This document shows, in pieces, positions 1-8,168 of a stretch of DNA of 64,000 bases (position 1 is the first letter of the stretch; the number at the start of each line of letters is the position of its first letter). The stretch spans positions 62,001 through 126,000 of the forward strand of contig NZ_CP092109.1 in the NCBI RefSeq assembly GCF_025263685.1, written 5' to 3'. The position numbers and the translations under genes were made by a program. The notes under the pieces were generated by a model. It made no database searches. It was not told the DNA's origin and worked only from the letters and a program-made list of their open reading frames with translations. This DNA comes from Geoalkalibacter halelectricus (GTDB lineage: Bacteria > Desulfobacterota > Desulfuromonadia > Desulfuromonadales > Geoalkalibacteraceae).

Positions 1-270
1 CAGAGCGGCGTTCGCTTCGACAATCCGGTGCTCGATACCCTGTTGCTGAGTTCGGTGGTTCATCCCCACCAGCAGGGCCATTCCCTCGATCACATCGCCA
101 AACTGCTCAACCTCACCATCGTCGGGCGCCACACCGCCCTGGGCGACGCCCTGGTGACCGCCGAGGTGCTGCTCAAGCTCATTCCCCTGCTGGAGAGTCA
201 GGGCATCCACACCCTGAAGCAGGCCCTGGATGCCTCCATCAACTCACCCTTTGCCAAGATGGCGTTTTAG
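1..270 (+). CDS. 3'-5' exonuclease (DNA polymerase III epsilon-like), C-terminal fragment
   Basis: The reading frame is open from the first base of the window to a TAG at 268-270, so only the last 89 residues are present. The segment [21 protein letters not shown] and the following [19 protein letters not shown] match the end of the DnaQ/RNase T exonuclease fold. The His and Asp in GRHTALGDA correspond to the third exonuclease motif (ExoIII, HxxxxD). In Geobacter-type genomes this domain is often attached to CBS or nucleotidyltransferase modules; whether that is so here cannot be seen. It probably trims 3' ends of DNA or RNA. The gene converges on the Nudix gene, with a heptamer array between them. 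Confidence 0.8.
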   Translation, partial: QSGVRFDNPVLDTLLLSSVVHPHQQGHSLDHIAKLLNLTIVGRHTALGDALVTAEVLLKLIPLLESQGIHTLKQALDASINSPFAKMAF

Positions 271-272
271 GC

Positions 273-328
273 TGTCACTTGTCACTTGTCACTGGTCACT
301 GGTCACTGGTCATTGGTCATTGGTCATT
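273..328. repeat. Heptamer tandem array A (8 units)
   Basis: Eight consecutive 7-bp units lie in perfect phase: three TGTCACT, two GGTCACT and three GGTCATT. The array fills the gap between two convergent genes and ends two bases before the stop codon of the Nudix gene. It belongs to the dispersed heptamer family seen at six other loci in this window. No inverted partner is present here. Confidence 0.95.
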
Positions 329-330
329 GG

Positions 331-780
331 TTAAAGGCGTGTTTCGTTTTTGATGGTGAAGGGTTTGGCGGTGTAGGTGCGGAAAATTGTGCGGTCCTTG
401 AAGGAGAGCAGAGTTTCGATCCGGTCGCGGGAGACCGGGTGGGATATTTGCGGCATGACCTCCGCGACGTCGAACCAGCCAAGCTCGGGGGTTTCGTCGC
501 TGGGTTGCAGGGTGCCGGCGTGGTAATTTGCCAGAAAGGTGAAAATCAGCGCCGCGGGAGCGTCGGTCTTGGAGAAGACGGCGGCCAGGGGGCCGGGGAT
601 GATGTCGATGCCGCTTTCCTCGCGCACTTCGCGATGCAGGGCGTCGAGCAGCCCCTCGCCCTCCTCGACCCGGCCCTGGGGAATTTCCCAGCCGCGCCGG
701 TGATGACGGATCAGCAGGATCTGACCGGCGGCGTTGCGTACCAGGGCGCCGACCACCAGGATATGTTTGGGAGAGTTCAT
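331..780 (-). CDS. Nudix hydrolase
   Basis: A 149-residue protein with a complete Nudix box, which runs from GRVEEGEG through LHREVREESGID (G-x5-E-x7-RE-x2-EE-x-G). The glutamates bind the Mg2+ that drives cleavage of a nucleoside diphosphate linked to another group. The substrate cannot be told from sequence; WEIPQGRVEEGE resembles housecleaning and dinucleotide polyphosphate hydrolases. The start at 780 is chosen because GGAGG lies 10 bases upstream and the predicted protein then begins MNSPKHILVVGALV, the first Nudix strand. A longer upstream reading has no homology-like content. It is convergent with the exonuclease gene and divergent from the BioD-like gene. Confidence 0.9.
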   Translation of the reverse strand: MNSPKHILVVGALVRNAAGQILLIRHHRRGWEIPQGRVEEGEGLLDALHREVREESGIDIIPGPLAAVFSKTDAPAALIFTFLANYHAGTLQPSDETPELGWFDVAEVMPQISHPVSRDRIETLLSFKDRTIFRTYTAKPFTIKNETRL

Positions 781-906
781 GGCAAGAAGACCTCCGGGGG
801 CTTGCAGGTTGGCGAAATAGGGTATACCAGGTGGCAAGCGGCACTCACTCCTGATAGGCTGTAGGGGTGGTTTTCACGGTATAACGAGCTTTCAGGAGCC
901 CTGCGC

Positions 907-2004
907 ATGGCACAAAAAATCTTCATCGCGGCCACCGGTCAAAACAGCGGCAAATCGACCACCAGCCTCTCGCTGTTGCATCTGGCGCAAAAGAGCAGGC
1001 GTCGCATCGGTTTCATCAAGCCCCTGGGGCCCAAGCCTGCGGTGCTCAACGGCTTGGATGTGGACAAGGACGCCGCCCTCATGGCCCAGGTGTTCGGCCT
1101 GGAGGAGCTGCTGCCCTTCATGTCGCCGGTGGTGGTCAAACCCGGCGACACCAAGAAGGCCCTTGACGGCCGGCTGCATCCGGCCGAGTTGGAAGAACGG
1201 ATTCTGGCGGCCTGCGCCGAACTTGAAAGGCACTGCGATTTCATCATCATCGAAGGTTCGGGGCATCCCGGGGTGGGATCGGTTCTGGGCCTCTCCAACG
1301 CGCGCATCGCCCGCTTGCTGGGTGCCCCGGTGCTCATGGTGACCGGCGGCGGGGTGGGCAACGTCATCGATGCCGTGCACCTGAACCTGGCCCTGTTCGA
1401 GAAGGAAGGCGCCGAGATGCGCGCCATTCTCGCCAACAAGATCATCGCCGAAAAGCGCGAGATCACCCTCGATTACCTGCGCCGCGGCCTGGCACAGGAA
1501 TCCCTCAAGGTGCTGGGCGGGTTCAATTACCAACCAGTGCTGGCCAACCCGACCCTGCGTCGCATCGCCCGGGTGGTCAACGTGCCCCTGCAAGGCGACC
1601 CCGAGGCGGCCTCACGCATCGTGCACCACATCCAGATCGGCGCCGCCTCCACCCAGCGTGTGGTCGAGCTGCTGCACGAAGACACCCTGCTGGTGGTGAC
1701 CAGCAGCCGTGACGAACTGCTGGTGACCATGGCCAACCTCTACCAGATTCCCGAATACCGCAACCGCATCGTCGGGCTGGTGATTCCCGGGACCGCCCCG
1801 CTCAGCAAGATCACCCAGCAGATTCTCGATCGCAGCAACATCCCCTATCTGCGCGACGGCAGCACCCACACCACCGCCATCTATCAAGCCATCAACGACG
1901 ACGTCTCCAAAACCTCCGCCGAAGATGTGGAGAAAATCGACCTGATCCGCACCCTGGCGGAAAAACGCATTGATTTCGAGGAACTGGCCATGCTCTTCGG
2001 TTGA
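907..2004 (+). CDS. BioD-like P-loop ATPase with DRTGG domain (Pta N-terminal-like)
   Basis: A 365-residue protein. Residues 1-210 form a dethiobiotin-synthetase-like P-loop domain with ATGQNSGKST near residue 9 and a Walker-B-like IIIEGSGHPG. Residues of about 215-330 resemble a DRTGG domain. The same two domains precede the catalytic domain in long phosphotransacetylases, but the acetyltransferase domain itself is absent. Stand-alone proteins of this kind are common in Geobacter relatives and have no firmly established reaction; a regulatory or ligand-sensing role is inferred. The start is supported by CAGGAG 8 bases upstream. It is convergent with the DUF2845 gene. Confidence 0.8.
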   Translation: MAQKIFIAATGQNSGKSTTSLSLLHLAQKSRRRIGFIKPLGPKPAVLNGLDVDKDAALMAQVFGLEELLPFMSPVVVKPGDTKKALDGRLHPAELEERILAACAELERHCDFIIIEGSGHPGVGSVLGLSNARIARLLGAPVLMVTGGGVGNVIDAVHLNLALFEKEGAEMRAILANKIIAEKREITLDYLRRGLAQESLKVLGGFNYQPVLANPTLRRIARVVNVPLQGDPEAASRIVHHIQIGAASTQRVVELLHEDTLLVVTSSRDELLVTMANLYQIPEYRNRIVGLVIPGTAPLSKITQQILDRSNIPYLRDGSTHTTAIYQAINDDVSKTSAEDVEKIDLIRTLAEKRIDFEELAMLFG

Positions 2005-2020
2005 GACAGGGCGCGCCGGA

Positions 2021-2599
2021 TCAGAAACCGTAGCCGCCGGTTTCGATCTGGCGCAGGCGGCCGTTTTCAAAGGTCAGGTGCAGGAGAAAGCGCCGCGGCC
2101 CGAAATTGTAGGTCCACTCATCGACGCGGATGGTGGAGCGCAGGGCGCGATGGGGGTCCACGGCGTGCAGGATTTCATCCTCGCGGCTGTCGCTGTGAAC
2201 GGGAACGCCGCACTTGCGAATCACCTCGATCTTGGTGTCGCCCACCCGCAAGGTCCGGCCGTCGCGGCAGGCGTCCACCGCCATGGTGGCGCGGTCTCCG
2301 GTGCTGATGTCGACCAGCCGGCTGTTGCGAAAGCGCAGCAGGTAGAGCAGCCGGTGGGGGCCGAAATCGTAAATCCACTCTTCCACCACCACGCTGCGCC
2401 GCTCCAGGGTATCGAAGAAGCGCCGCTCAAAGACGTCGTCATACCAGCGCTCGCGCCACAACGGCTCACCACATTTGGCCAGCACCTCGACCTGGTGGTC
2501 GCCGGTATTCACCAGGCGCCCGTCGCAGCGCAGCGCCCAAGCCGGAACCGCGAACACAGTTAAAAGCAGTAAAGTGAAACAGACTTGGAGGATTCGCAT
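2021..2599 (-). CDS. Secreted DUF2845 protein with two repeats
   Basis: A 192-residue protein beginning MRILQVCFTLLLLTVFAVPAWA, a typical Sec signal peptide, so the mature protein is periplasmic. It contains two copies of a roughly 80-residue unit. Each has a C-DGR-LV/TL-GD-ttt-EV-KCG core followed by a Y-x-FGP-R-x-L strand pair (EWIYDFGPHRLLYLL and EWTYNFGPRRFLLHL). This matches DUF2845, whose function is unknown. The paired Cys in each copy could form a disulphide. The start at 2599 is chosen for AGGAGG 10 bases upstream; the longer open frame overlaps the protease gene. It is probably cotranscribed behind the Ste24-type protease. Confidence 0.8.
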   Translation of the reverse strand: MRILQVCFTLLLLTVFAVPAWALRCDGRLVNTGDHQVEVLAKCGEPLWRERWYDDVFERRFFDTLERRSVVVEEWIYDFGPHRLLYLLRFRNSRLVDISTGDRATMAVDACRDGRTLRVGDTKIEVIRKCGVPVHSDSREDEILHAVDPHRALRSTIRVDEWTYNFGPRRFLLHLTFENGRLRQIETGGYGF

Positions 2600-2624
2600 A
2601 GGCACTACTCCTCCTGTCATTTTA

Positions 2625-3872
2625 TCACGCCCCGGCGGTGGCTTGGCGCCGCAGCGCCCGCACCCGTTCGACCACGGGGGGATGGGAATAGTGGAAAGCG
2701 GCATACCAGGGATGGGGATGGAGATTGGCAAGGTTCTCGCGCGAGAGCGTGACCAGGCCGGAGGCCAGCGCCTCGGGCGCGCCGCTGAGCTCGACGGCGA
2801 AGTGATCGGCCTGGTACTCGTCGCGACGCGACAGCCAACTGGAAAGGGGCGCCAGAGGAAATCCGATCAGGGTCGCCAGCAGGGATAGAATCAGAATCTG
2901 GGCAAAGAAGGAGGCCTGCTCCAGACCCAGAAGTCCGGGCAGAACCCCGGCGGTGATGAGATGATGGGCGGCAAACAGAGCGACCAGGGCCAGCGCCTGA
3001 GCCACCACCAGACGCTTGAGCACATGGCGCTTCTTCCAGTGCCCGACCTCGTGGGCCAGCACGGCGAGGATTTCGTCGTCATCCATCTGCTCGATGAGGG
3101 TGTCGAAGAGCACGATCCGTTTGACCCGGCCGATGCCGGTGAAATAGGCGTTGGAATGACGGCTGCGGCGTGAGGCGTCGACCTGGAACACCCGGCTGAC
3201 TTTGAGACCGGCACGCTCCATCAGCGCGGTGATGCGCTCCTCCAGCCCCGGCCGGCGAACCGGTTCGAACTTGAAGAACAGAGGTTCGATCACATAGGGC
3301 GAGACATACATGACAAACAGGCTGAACAGGGCGAAAAAGCCCCACACCCACAGCCACCACCAGGCGGGGCTGGCCTGCACCAGCCACAGGGCGCCGGTCA
3401 GCAGCAGGCCCATCAACACCAGGGAAATCAGGGTGCCCTTGAGCAGATCGGAAAACCACAGCCGCCAGGTCAGGGTGTTGAAGCCGTAGCGCTCCTCGAT
3501 GACGAAGTGATGGTAGAGATTGAAGGGCACATCGAGCAGGCCGCGCACCACGCCCAAGCCAAGGAAAAACAGCAGGCCGGAGAGCAAAAAGGATTCGCTG
3601 AGGGAGTCGATCCAGGCGTCGTAAATCGCCACCCAGCCGCCAAACAGAAACAGCGCCAGGAGCAGATTGCCCAACAGCGACTCGATGAGCCCGACCCGGT
3701 TGCGGTCGCGCGTATAGGCCGAGGTGCGGGCGAGCAGTTCGCCATCGATCACCCCGGCAAATTCCGCGGGGATTTCCTGCCCATGGCGCCGCAGGTGACG
3801 AAGGTTGAGCCAGGACAGCCAGTATTCAAAACCGACCACGGCGACAAAGGCCGCCAGCAGAAACCATTTCAT
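2625..3872 (-). CDS. M48 family membrane metallopeptidase (Ste24/CAAX-protease type)
   Basis: A 415-residue integral membrane protein with about six to seven hydrophobic segments and the zinc motif HEVGH near residue 275. A downstream SRRDEYQAD supplies the third zinc ligand (Glu). The architecture, with long N-terminal membrane segments before the HExxH, matches the Ste24 branch of M48 rather than the shorter HtpX. Bacterial members lack prenylated substrates and are thought to act in membrane protein quality control; that role is inferred. It lies between a monohaem cytochrome and the DUF2845 gene on the same strand. Confidence 0.9.
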   Translation of the reverse strand: MKWFLLAAFVAVVGFEYWLSWLNLRHLRRHGQEIPAEFAGVIDGELLARTSAYTRDRNRVGLIESLLGNLLLALFLFGGWVAIYDAWIDSLSESFLLSGLLFFLGLGVVRGLLDVPFNLYHHFVIEERYGFNTLTWRLWFSDLLKGTLISLVLMGLLLTGALWLVQASPAWWWLWVWGFFALFSLFVMYVSPYVIEPLFFKFEPVRRPGLEERITALMERAGLKVSRVFQVDASRRSRHSNAYFTGIGRVKRIVLFDTLIEQMDDDEILAVLAHEVGHWKKRHVLKRLVVAQALALVALFAAHHLITAGVLPGLLGLEQASFFAQILILSLLATLIGFPLAPLSSWLSRRDEYQADHFAVELSGAPEALASGLVTLSRENLANLHPHPWYAAFHYSHPPVVERVRALRRQATAGA

Positions 3873-3906
3873 CGCGGCAGATCCCCTGCCCCTTCCGGCC
3901 CACGGC

Positions 3907-4335
3907 TCATCGGCCGAGGCTCAGCACATACTGCGTAACCGCTTCGAGTTCTTCGTCGGAAAGAGCGTGGTGAAAAAACGGCATGCCGCCGGGGCGCCCG
4001 TCGCGGATGCTCGCCTTGACCTCCTCATAGTCTCGTCCGTAGACATAATCCGCGCGTTGCAGAGACGGCCCCGGACGCGTCCCGCGGCCGCTGCCGCGGG
4101 CACCATGGCACACGGCGCACATGCGGTTGAAGACCTCTTCGCCGAGTCGGTGCGGGTCATCGCCTTGGGCGTTGTTTTCATCCGCCGCGGCCGTCGCTTG
4201 GCGCGTCGGCGAGGGAGCACGCTCGCCGGGTGGGGGCGTGTCCTGGCACCCCGGCAGGGCAAGCGCCGCCGCCAACAGCAAAAGCGTCCACCAGAATCCC
4301 CGCCGGAAAAATCCCCGTTGCAATTCTTGCTTCAT
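3907..4335 (-). CDS. Monohaem c-type cytochrome lipoprotein
   Basis: A 142-residue protein with a hydrophobic leader ending in the lipobox ALPGC (Cys30), so it is probably anchored to a membrane facing the periplasm. A Pro/Ala/Thr-rich linker precedes one class I cytochrome domain with a single CAVCH site (Cys73, Cys76, His77). A GGMPFF segment offers the likely axial Met. The fold resembles small cytochromes that pass electrons between periplasmic partners; the partner is not identifiable. GAGGAG lies 7 bases before the ATG. It sits between yajD and the M48 protease on the same strand. Confidence 0.9.
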   Translation of the reverse strand: MKQELQRGFFRRGFWWTLLLLAAALALPGCQDTPPPGERAPSPTRQATAAADENNAQGDDPHRLGEEVFNRMCAVCHGARGSGRGTRPGPSLQRADYVYGRDYEEVKASIRDGRPGGMPFFHHALSDEELEAVTQYVLSLGR

Positions 4336-4393
4336 AAAAATTCTCCTCTTCTTGATCGCATCGCCAAGCGCGCCAGGTGAGAAAAGCGCCGCA

Positions 4394-4765
4394 TCATGAT
4401 TTCTTGAACCGCTCCGCCAAGGCCGCGAAGGGTGAGTGGGTCAGGGACGGGCGCTCGGCCTCGCCCGAGGCACCTTCCGCGCCGCGCTGCTCCTGAATGC
4501 CGCGCGTGTGCTCGTGATCGTGGCAATAGATGCAGAGCAGTTCCCAGTTGCTGCCGTCGGGCGGGTTGTTGTCGTGGTTGTGGTCCCGGTGGTGCACGGT
4601 CAGCTCACGCAGCTTTTTCCCCTCGAATTCGCGCGCGCAACGCCCGCAGACATGGGGAAACAGTTTGAGCGCCTTTTCCCTGTATCCGGCCAGGCGCTGA
4701 TCTTCTTCCTTGCGCATCTCGGCCACGAGACGCCGGTGTTGCTCCTCCTTGGTGTTCTTGGACAC
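4394..4765 (-). CDS. yajD: YajD family HNH nuclease
   Basis: A 123-residue protein with a compact HNH endonuclease core: CGRC near residue 40, TVHHRDHNHDNNPPDGSNWE containing the catalytic HH/D-N-N residues, and LCIYCHDHEH. The two CxxC pairs bind structural zinc. Length and order fit the YajD family, found widely in proteobacteria and of unknown cellular role. It starts 11 bases after the stop codon of the upstream unknown gene, so it is probably cotranscribed with it. Confidence 0.85.
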   Translation of the reverse strand: MSKNTKEEQHRRLVAEMRKEEDQRLAGYREKALKLFPHVCGRCAREFEGKKLRELTVHHRDHNHDNNPPDGSNWELLCIYCHDHEHTRGIQEQRGAEGASGEAERPSLTHSPFAALAERFKKS

Positions 4766-4776
4766 GCAAACCTCCT

Positions 4777-5163
4777 TTACAAATCGCCGGTGAGTTCCTG
4801 CAGCTTGAAAATCTTGGGATTGAGATCGCGGACCACGGCGATGATCTCGCGCAGGGTCGCCTCGTTGACGCCCTCCTCCTCGTCGCGTCCCTGAAACCAG
4901 GCATAGCCGCGCGGCAGGGGCGAATAGGCGTTGCCGCGCAGCAGCGCCACGTCGACCAGATCGTTGACGCGCCCGCCCGTTTCCCAGGGATCGCGGTAGT
5001 TGTACTGGCGCGCGACGATCTGCAGGCCGAGGCCGTTGGGAAAGAGGGCGCGCACCTCAAAGGAAAATTCGCGCGGCGCGCCGTAGTTGTCGGTACGCCC
5101 GCCCCGCGAGGCGACGCGGGCGCCGGCCGCTTCGAGCAGGGCGCGGACGGAGTCTTCGGTCAT
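4777..5163 (-). CDS. Conserved hypothetical protein
   Basis: A 128-residue soluble protein of unrecognised family. It has no signal peptide or membrane segment, a basic-aromatic central part (ARQYNYRDPWETGGRVND) and a C-terminal amphipathic helix. The start is uncertain. The ATG at 5163 gives MTEDSVRALLEAAG, a good helix start. The ATG at 5190 adds nine residues (MTNDTPLTP) of which the first five are encoded by the heptamer array. Neither has a convincing ribosome binding site. It lies downstream of the MoxR and VWA genes on the same strand and may belong to that group. Confidence 0.65.
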   Translation of the reverse strand: MTEDSVRALLEAAGARVASRGGRTDNYGAPREFSFEVRALFPNGLGLQIVARQYNYRDPWETGGRVNDLVDVALLRGNAYSPLPRGYAWFQGRDEEEGVNEATLREIIAVVRDLNPKIFKLQELTGDL

Positions 5164-5178
5164 GGGGGTTAAAGGGGT

Positions 5179-5285
5179 GTCATTTGTCATTGGTCATTGG
5201 TCATTTGTTGGAGTTGTTTGGTGACGATCTGTCAGTTGTCAGTTGTCAGTTGTCCGGTGTCAGTTGTCCGGTGTCCGGTGTCCGT
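5179..5285. repeat. Heptamer tandem array B (4 + 8 units)
   Basis: There are two blocks. 5179-5206 has TGTCATT twice and GGTCATT twice. 5230-5285 has eight phased units that mix TGTCAGT, TGTCCGG and TGTCCGT. The first block runs into the 5' end of the gene at 4777-5163 and the second ends about 18 bases from the stop codon of the VWA gene. All units share the same orientation. Confidence 0.95.
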
Positions 5286-5303
5286 GGATTTTTAGGTGCG
5301 GGG

Positions 5304-6527
5304 TCAATTGTCCAGGCGGAGTTCGACGCCCCAATCCGTTGGCTTTTGGCCGGTTTTGGTCAGCACCCAGAGGGTGGGGAATTCCATCCGTGCGGGTGCT
5401 TCGCCGTAGCCGTCGGTGAGGTAGATGACGGCGGCCGGGCGCGGTTGCAGGGTGCGGGCGTAGTCGAAGACCGGGCGCAGGTCGGTGAACCCGCCGCCGT
5501 GATAGACCTCGGCCACCGCCTGGTTGCCGCGAAAGCTCTCGATTTTCTGGATGCGGCTGCCGGCATAAAGGACGGTCAGCAGGGTATCGCCGCCGCGGGC
5601 GATGCGCATCAGTTCGGCGGCGAAGGCTTCGCGCAATTGCTGCTCATTGGTCGAATCGCTCACATCCACGCCGATCAGCAGATTGAGGCGCCGACGCTTG
5701 CGCTGCCCCGGCACGCTATGGGCAAAGCGCCGGTGTTCGCGCTTCCAGGTGCTTTGCCGCCCGACCCGTCCGGCCGTGGCGACGAACTGGCGCAGCACCT
5801 GCCGCCAGGGAATGGGCGCCGGGGCGAGCATGGAAGTGACCAGGGCCTTGAGATCCCCCGGCACCTCGCCGTCGCTCTTGCGCCAGGCGTCCTGAACCAG
5901 GCCGCGCACCGTCTGCTCGGCAAGGCGCTGGGGCACGGCGTCGGCCTCGGCCCAGAGGCTGTGGTCATCCAGCGGCGCCGCCTCCTGTCCGGCGTGGTCC
6001 TGATCGCCGGCCCCCGTATCACCGCAGCTCTCGCGTGTTGCGCTCCCCAATCCCTGCCCTTCGAGATTACCAGTGTCGAAGGGGCGCGCCAGCAGCTCGT
6101 AATATTCCTCGGCGGCCAGGCCATCGGCGAGATTGAAACGCGCCGGCACGGGCGCCGCCGCGGGCAGGTCGGCGATGGTCGGGTTGATGGCCAGGTCGCA
6201 GGCCGTATCCCAGGTCAGGCCGTGGCGCTCCTTGCGCCGCGCCATGTGCAGGTGCAGCACATGCTTGATGCAATGCTCGAGAAGCGCCTCCTGCTCCGGT
6301 GCGCTGAATTCACCAAAACGCTCAGGGTTGACCTCCAGCAACGGCAACGCACCCACCAGGGTCACCCCCAGGGGATAAGGCGAGCCACCCACCCGTCGCC
6401 GAAAAGCCAGCATCAAGTGGCCGTAGAAGGGACGGCGCTTGAGTAGGCGAATAACAGCATCTTGGAAAAGATGCTGGTCCTTTGTCATTTGTCCCTGGTC
6501 ATTTGTCGGCAAGCGAGGATCGCTCAC
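5304..6527 (-). CDS. VWA-like domain protein with DUF2201-type N-terminal metallopeptidase-like domain
   Basis: A 407-residue protein. The N-terminal half has HCIKHVLHLH, a degenerate HxxxH zinc-like motif followed by a Trp/Asp/Asn-rich stretch (WDTACDLAINPT), as in DUF2201. The C-terminal 130 residues form a von Willebrand A-like fold with a MIDAS-type DVSDST near residue 280 and a later YLTDGYGE. It is paired with the MoxR ATPase immediately upstream, the classic MoxR-VWA arrangement thought to remodel proteins or insert metals. The GTG at 6527 has AAGGGA upstream; an internal ATG at 6488 is an alternative. With the longer start, residues of about 8-17 are encoded by heptamer repeats. Confidence 0.8.
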   Translation of the reverse strand: MSDPRLPTNDQGQMTKDQHLFQDAVIRLLKRRPFYGHLMLAFRRRVGGSPYPLGVTLVGALPLLEVNPERFGEFSAPEQEALLEHCIKHVLHLHMARRKERHGLTWDTACDLAINPTIADLPAAAPVPARFNLADGLAAEEYYELLARPFDTGNLEGQGLGSATRESCGDTGAGDQDHAGQEAAPLDDHSLWAEADAVPQRLAEQTVRGLVQDAWRKSDGEVPGDLKALVTSMLAPAPIPWRQVLRQFVATAGRVGRQSTWKREHRRFAHSVPGQRKRRRLNLLIGVDVSDSTNEQQLREAFAAELMRIARGGDTLLTVLYAGSRIQKIESFRGNQAVAEVYHGGGFTDLRPVFDYARTLQPRPAAVIYLTDGYGEAPARMEFPTLWVLTKTGQKPTDWGVELRLDN

Positions 6528-6596
6528 GAGGGTTCCCTTGCAAAATCAGTCCGGTCCTTGCCTTGACCAACAACCAAGGACAAATGACCAATGACG
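6476..6596. repeat. Heptamer array C, inverted pair
   Basis: Five phased units on the plus strand (6476-6510: GGTCCTT, TGTCATT, TGTCCCT, GGTCATT, TGTCGGC) are followed 65 bases later by three units in the opposite orientation (6576-6596: AAGGACA, AATGACC, AATGACG). The two halves could pair as an imperfect stem. A separate 9-bp hairpin with GGAA loop (6455-6476) abuts the left array inside the start of the VWA gene. Confidence 0.9.
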
Positions 6597-6603
6597 GCTC
6601 TTT

Positions 6604-7665
6604 TCAACTCGCCTCGCGGCTGATCTGTTCGATGGCGTCGAAGATCACGGCGTCGTGTTGATCCTTGCTCAGTACGGCCGCCACGGCGGGGATCTTGAGC
6701 AGGGACTTGACCAGGCCGAAGCGCAGGTCGCGCGGCAGCACGTCGATGTAGTTCACCAGGTTCTGCTCCTGGATCGCGGAGAGCCGCGGGTGGTTTTGCA
6801 GATGCGTGATGAGCAGATTGAGGGTGGCGGCTTGCAGGTCGTCGCGCTGGCCGCGGGCCCGGGGCGCGACTTCCTCCCAGGCATCCAGCACCTCCTCGGC
6901 CGTGAGCGGGCGTGCGCGGTTTTCCAGGCACCACTGCAGAAACAGGGTGGCCGCTTCGTTGCCGACGATGCCGGCGTAGATTTCCATTTCCAGATCCTGG
7001 GGAAAGCGGCAGTGGCGGCGCAGGGTGCTGACCATCTCCCAGGCGCGCTCGCTGGGTTCCATCTGCATGTCCAGAGCGCTGCCGGGACGCGCCAGCATCT
7101 GGTTGTGGGCGGCTAGAAACTGGCGCACCTCGCCGTCGAAATTCTTCTTTTCGGCGTAGCGCGCCCAACAGCGGTAATCGGTTTCGACGTAGATCATGAC
7201 CATGCGGTCGAGCAGGGCACGGTCGAGGGTGGCGACCTGATAGGTGCCGTCGGGCGGGTTGATGGTCACCACCACCTTGTGGCGCGGATCGAGCTGATGG
7301 GTGTGCAGGGCACGTCTTTGGCCCTCCGCGGGCGGCTCGACGAACTGAAAGATGGCCTGCAAGGTATCCTCCTGCTGAGCGCGGTTGAGTTCGTCGCAGT
7401 GCACCACGCTGGGACCGTCCTTTTCCGTGGGCCACCAGGAGGGCCGCGACCAGCGCATGATGTCGCCCTCGCGGTAGGGGATGCCGACCAGATCACCCAC
7501 CTCCATCTGCCCTAGGCGCAGGGGCACATAGCGCAGAGCGGCTTCGCGGCACACCTGAATGATGCCGGCGGTCTTGCCGACGCCACGGTGTCCGACCACG
7601 CAAGGGGTGAGATCGGTGTGCGTAAGAATCTCGCGCACCACCTGTTTCATCTGTTCCACATTCAT
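6604..7665 (-). CDS. MoxR family AAA+ ATPase
   Basis: A 353-residue AAA+ ATPase. GHRGVGKTAG near residue 24 is the Walker A, VVHCDELNRAQ near residue 92 the Walker B. ATLDRALLDRM is the sensor/arginine-finger region, followed by a lid domain. It fits the MoxR class, which forms hexamers and acts as a chaperone together with VWA proteins. The VWA gene follows on the same strand after the heptamer pair, so the two probably form one functional unit. The client protein is unknown. The start MNVEQMKQVV gives the usual family N terminus. Confidence 0.88.
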   Translation of the reverse strand: MNVEQMKQVVREILTHTDLTPCVVGHRGVGKTAGIIQVCREAALRYVPLRLGQMEVGDLVGIPYREGDIMRWSRPSWWPTEKDGPSVVHCDELNRAQQEDTLQAIFQFVEPPAEGQRRALHTHQLDPRHKVVVTINPPDGTYQVATLDRALLDRMVMIYVETDYRCWARYAEKKNFDGEVRQFLAAHNQMLARPGSALDMQMEPSERAWEMVSTLRRHCRFPQDLEMEIYAGIVGNEAATLFLQWCLENRARPLTAEEVLDAWEEVAPRARGQRDDLQAATLNLLITHLQNHPRLSAIQEQNLVNYIDVLPRDLRFGLVKSLLKIPAVAAVLSKDQHDAVIFDAIEQISREAS

Positions 7666-7824
7666 GGTTCCATCACCTTTTTCGCTTTACTCGGGAAACA
7701 ACCGTTTCACACGATAAATCAGGCATGAGGGTTTTGGCAAGACGCGACCCGCCGGGAAATCCTTGTCTCAACCGCCGCCAACGGGCTAAGATTGAAATCA
7801 CTGCAACTCTTCGGGAGAATCCGC

Positions 7825-8019
7825 ATGTTTGGTTTCGGCATCTGGGAAATCGCCATCCTGATCGTCATTCTGGTTGTGCTGTTCGGCGCCCGCCGCGCCG
7901 GTACCATCGTGCGCCGCGGACTCGAAGTCCACGATCAGGTCAACCAGGCGCGCAGCGGTCTGCGCAGTTTTTTCTCCCTCGACACCCTTCTCGGCCGCAA
8001 CCGCAACCGCAAACCCTGA
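7825..8019 (+). CDS. TatA/TatE-like twin-arginine translocase subunit, short form
   Basis: A 64-residue protein: one N-terminal membrane helix (MFGFGIWEIAILIVILVVLF), an FGARR hinge, an amphipathic helix and a basic tail. This is the TatA/TatB layout, in which the helix-hinge-helix assembles the pore used for folded proteins. The canonical FG-P-K/R hinge is FGARRAG here, lacking the Pro. GGGAG lies upstream of the ATG. No tatC is adjacent, so it may be a supplementary TatA or a related small membrane protein. A strong terminator follows. Confidence 0.75.
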   Translation: MFGFGIWEIAILIVILVVLFGARRAGTIVRRGLEVHDQVNQARSGLRSFFSLDTLLGRNRNRKP

Positions 8020-8027
8020 AACGTACG

Positions 8028-8058
8028 AAAGCCCCCGATCGCCAGACCGGGGGCTTTT
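8028..8058 (+). terminator. Rho-independent terminator after the TatA-like gene
   Basis: GCCCCCGAT and ACCGGGGGC form a stem around a CGCCAG loop, directly followed by TTTTT. It lies 9 bases past the stop codon of the TatA-like gene. Confidence 0.9.
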
Positions 8059-8074
8059 TACCTGAAAAAAAACC

Positions 8075-8159
8075 ATGGGACACGGATTTTCCGGATGAAC
8101 CCAGATTGAAGTATTAATCCGCCTGGATCCCGCCTTTGCCGCGCTTATCCGCGTCCCAT
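8075..8159. repeat. Imperfect palindromic element with ACACGGAT core
   Basis: The arms ATGGGACACGGAT (8075-8087) and ATCCGCGTCCCAT (8147-8159) match in 12 of 13 positions across an 85-bp element between the TatA-like terminator and the tpx stop codon. No open frame lies inside. The ACACGGAT core also appears in the palindrome at 59452-59526, so both may belong to one dispersed family. Confidence 0.65.
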
Positions 8160-8168
8160 CGGGTTTGG

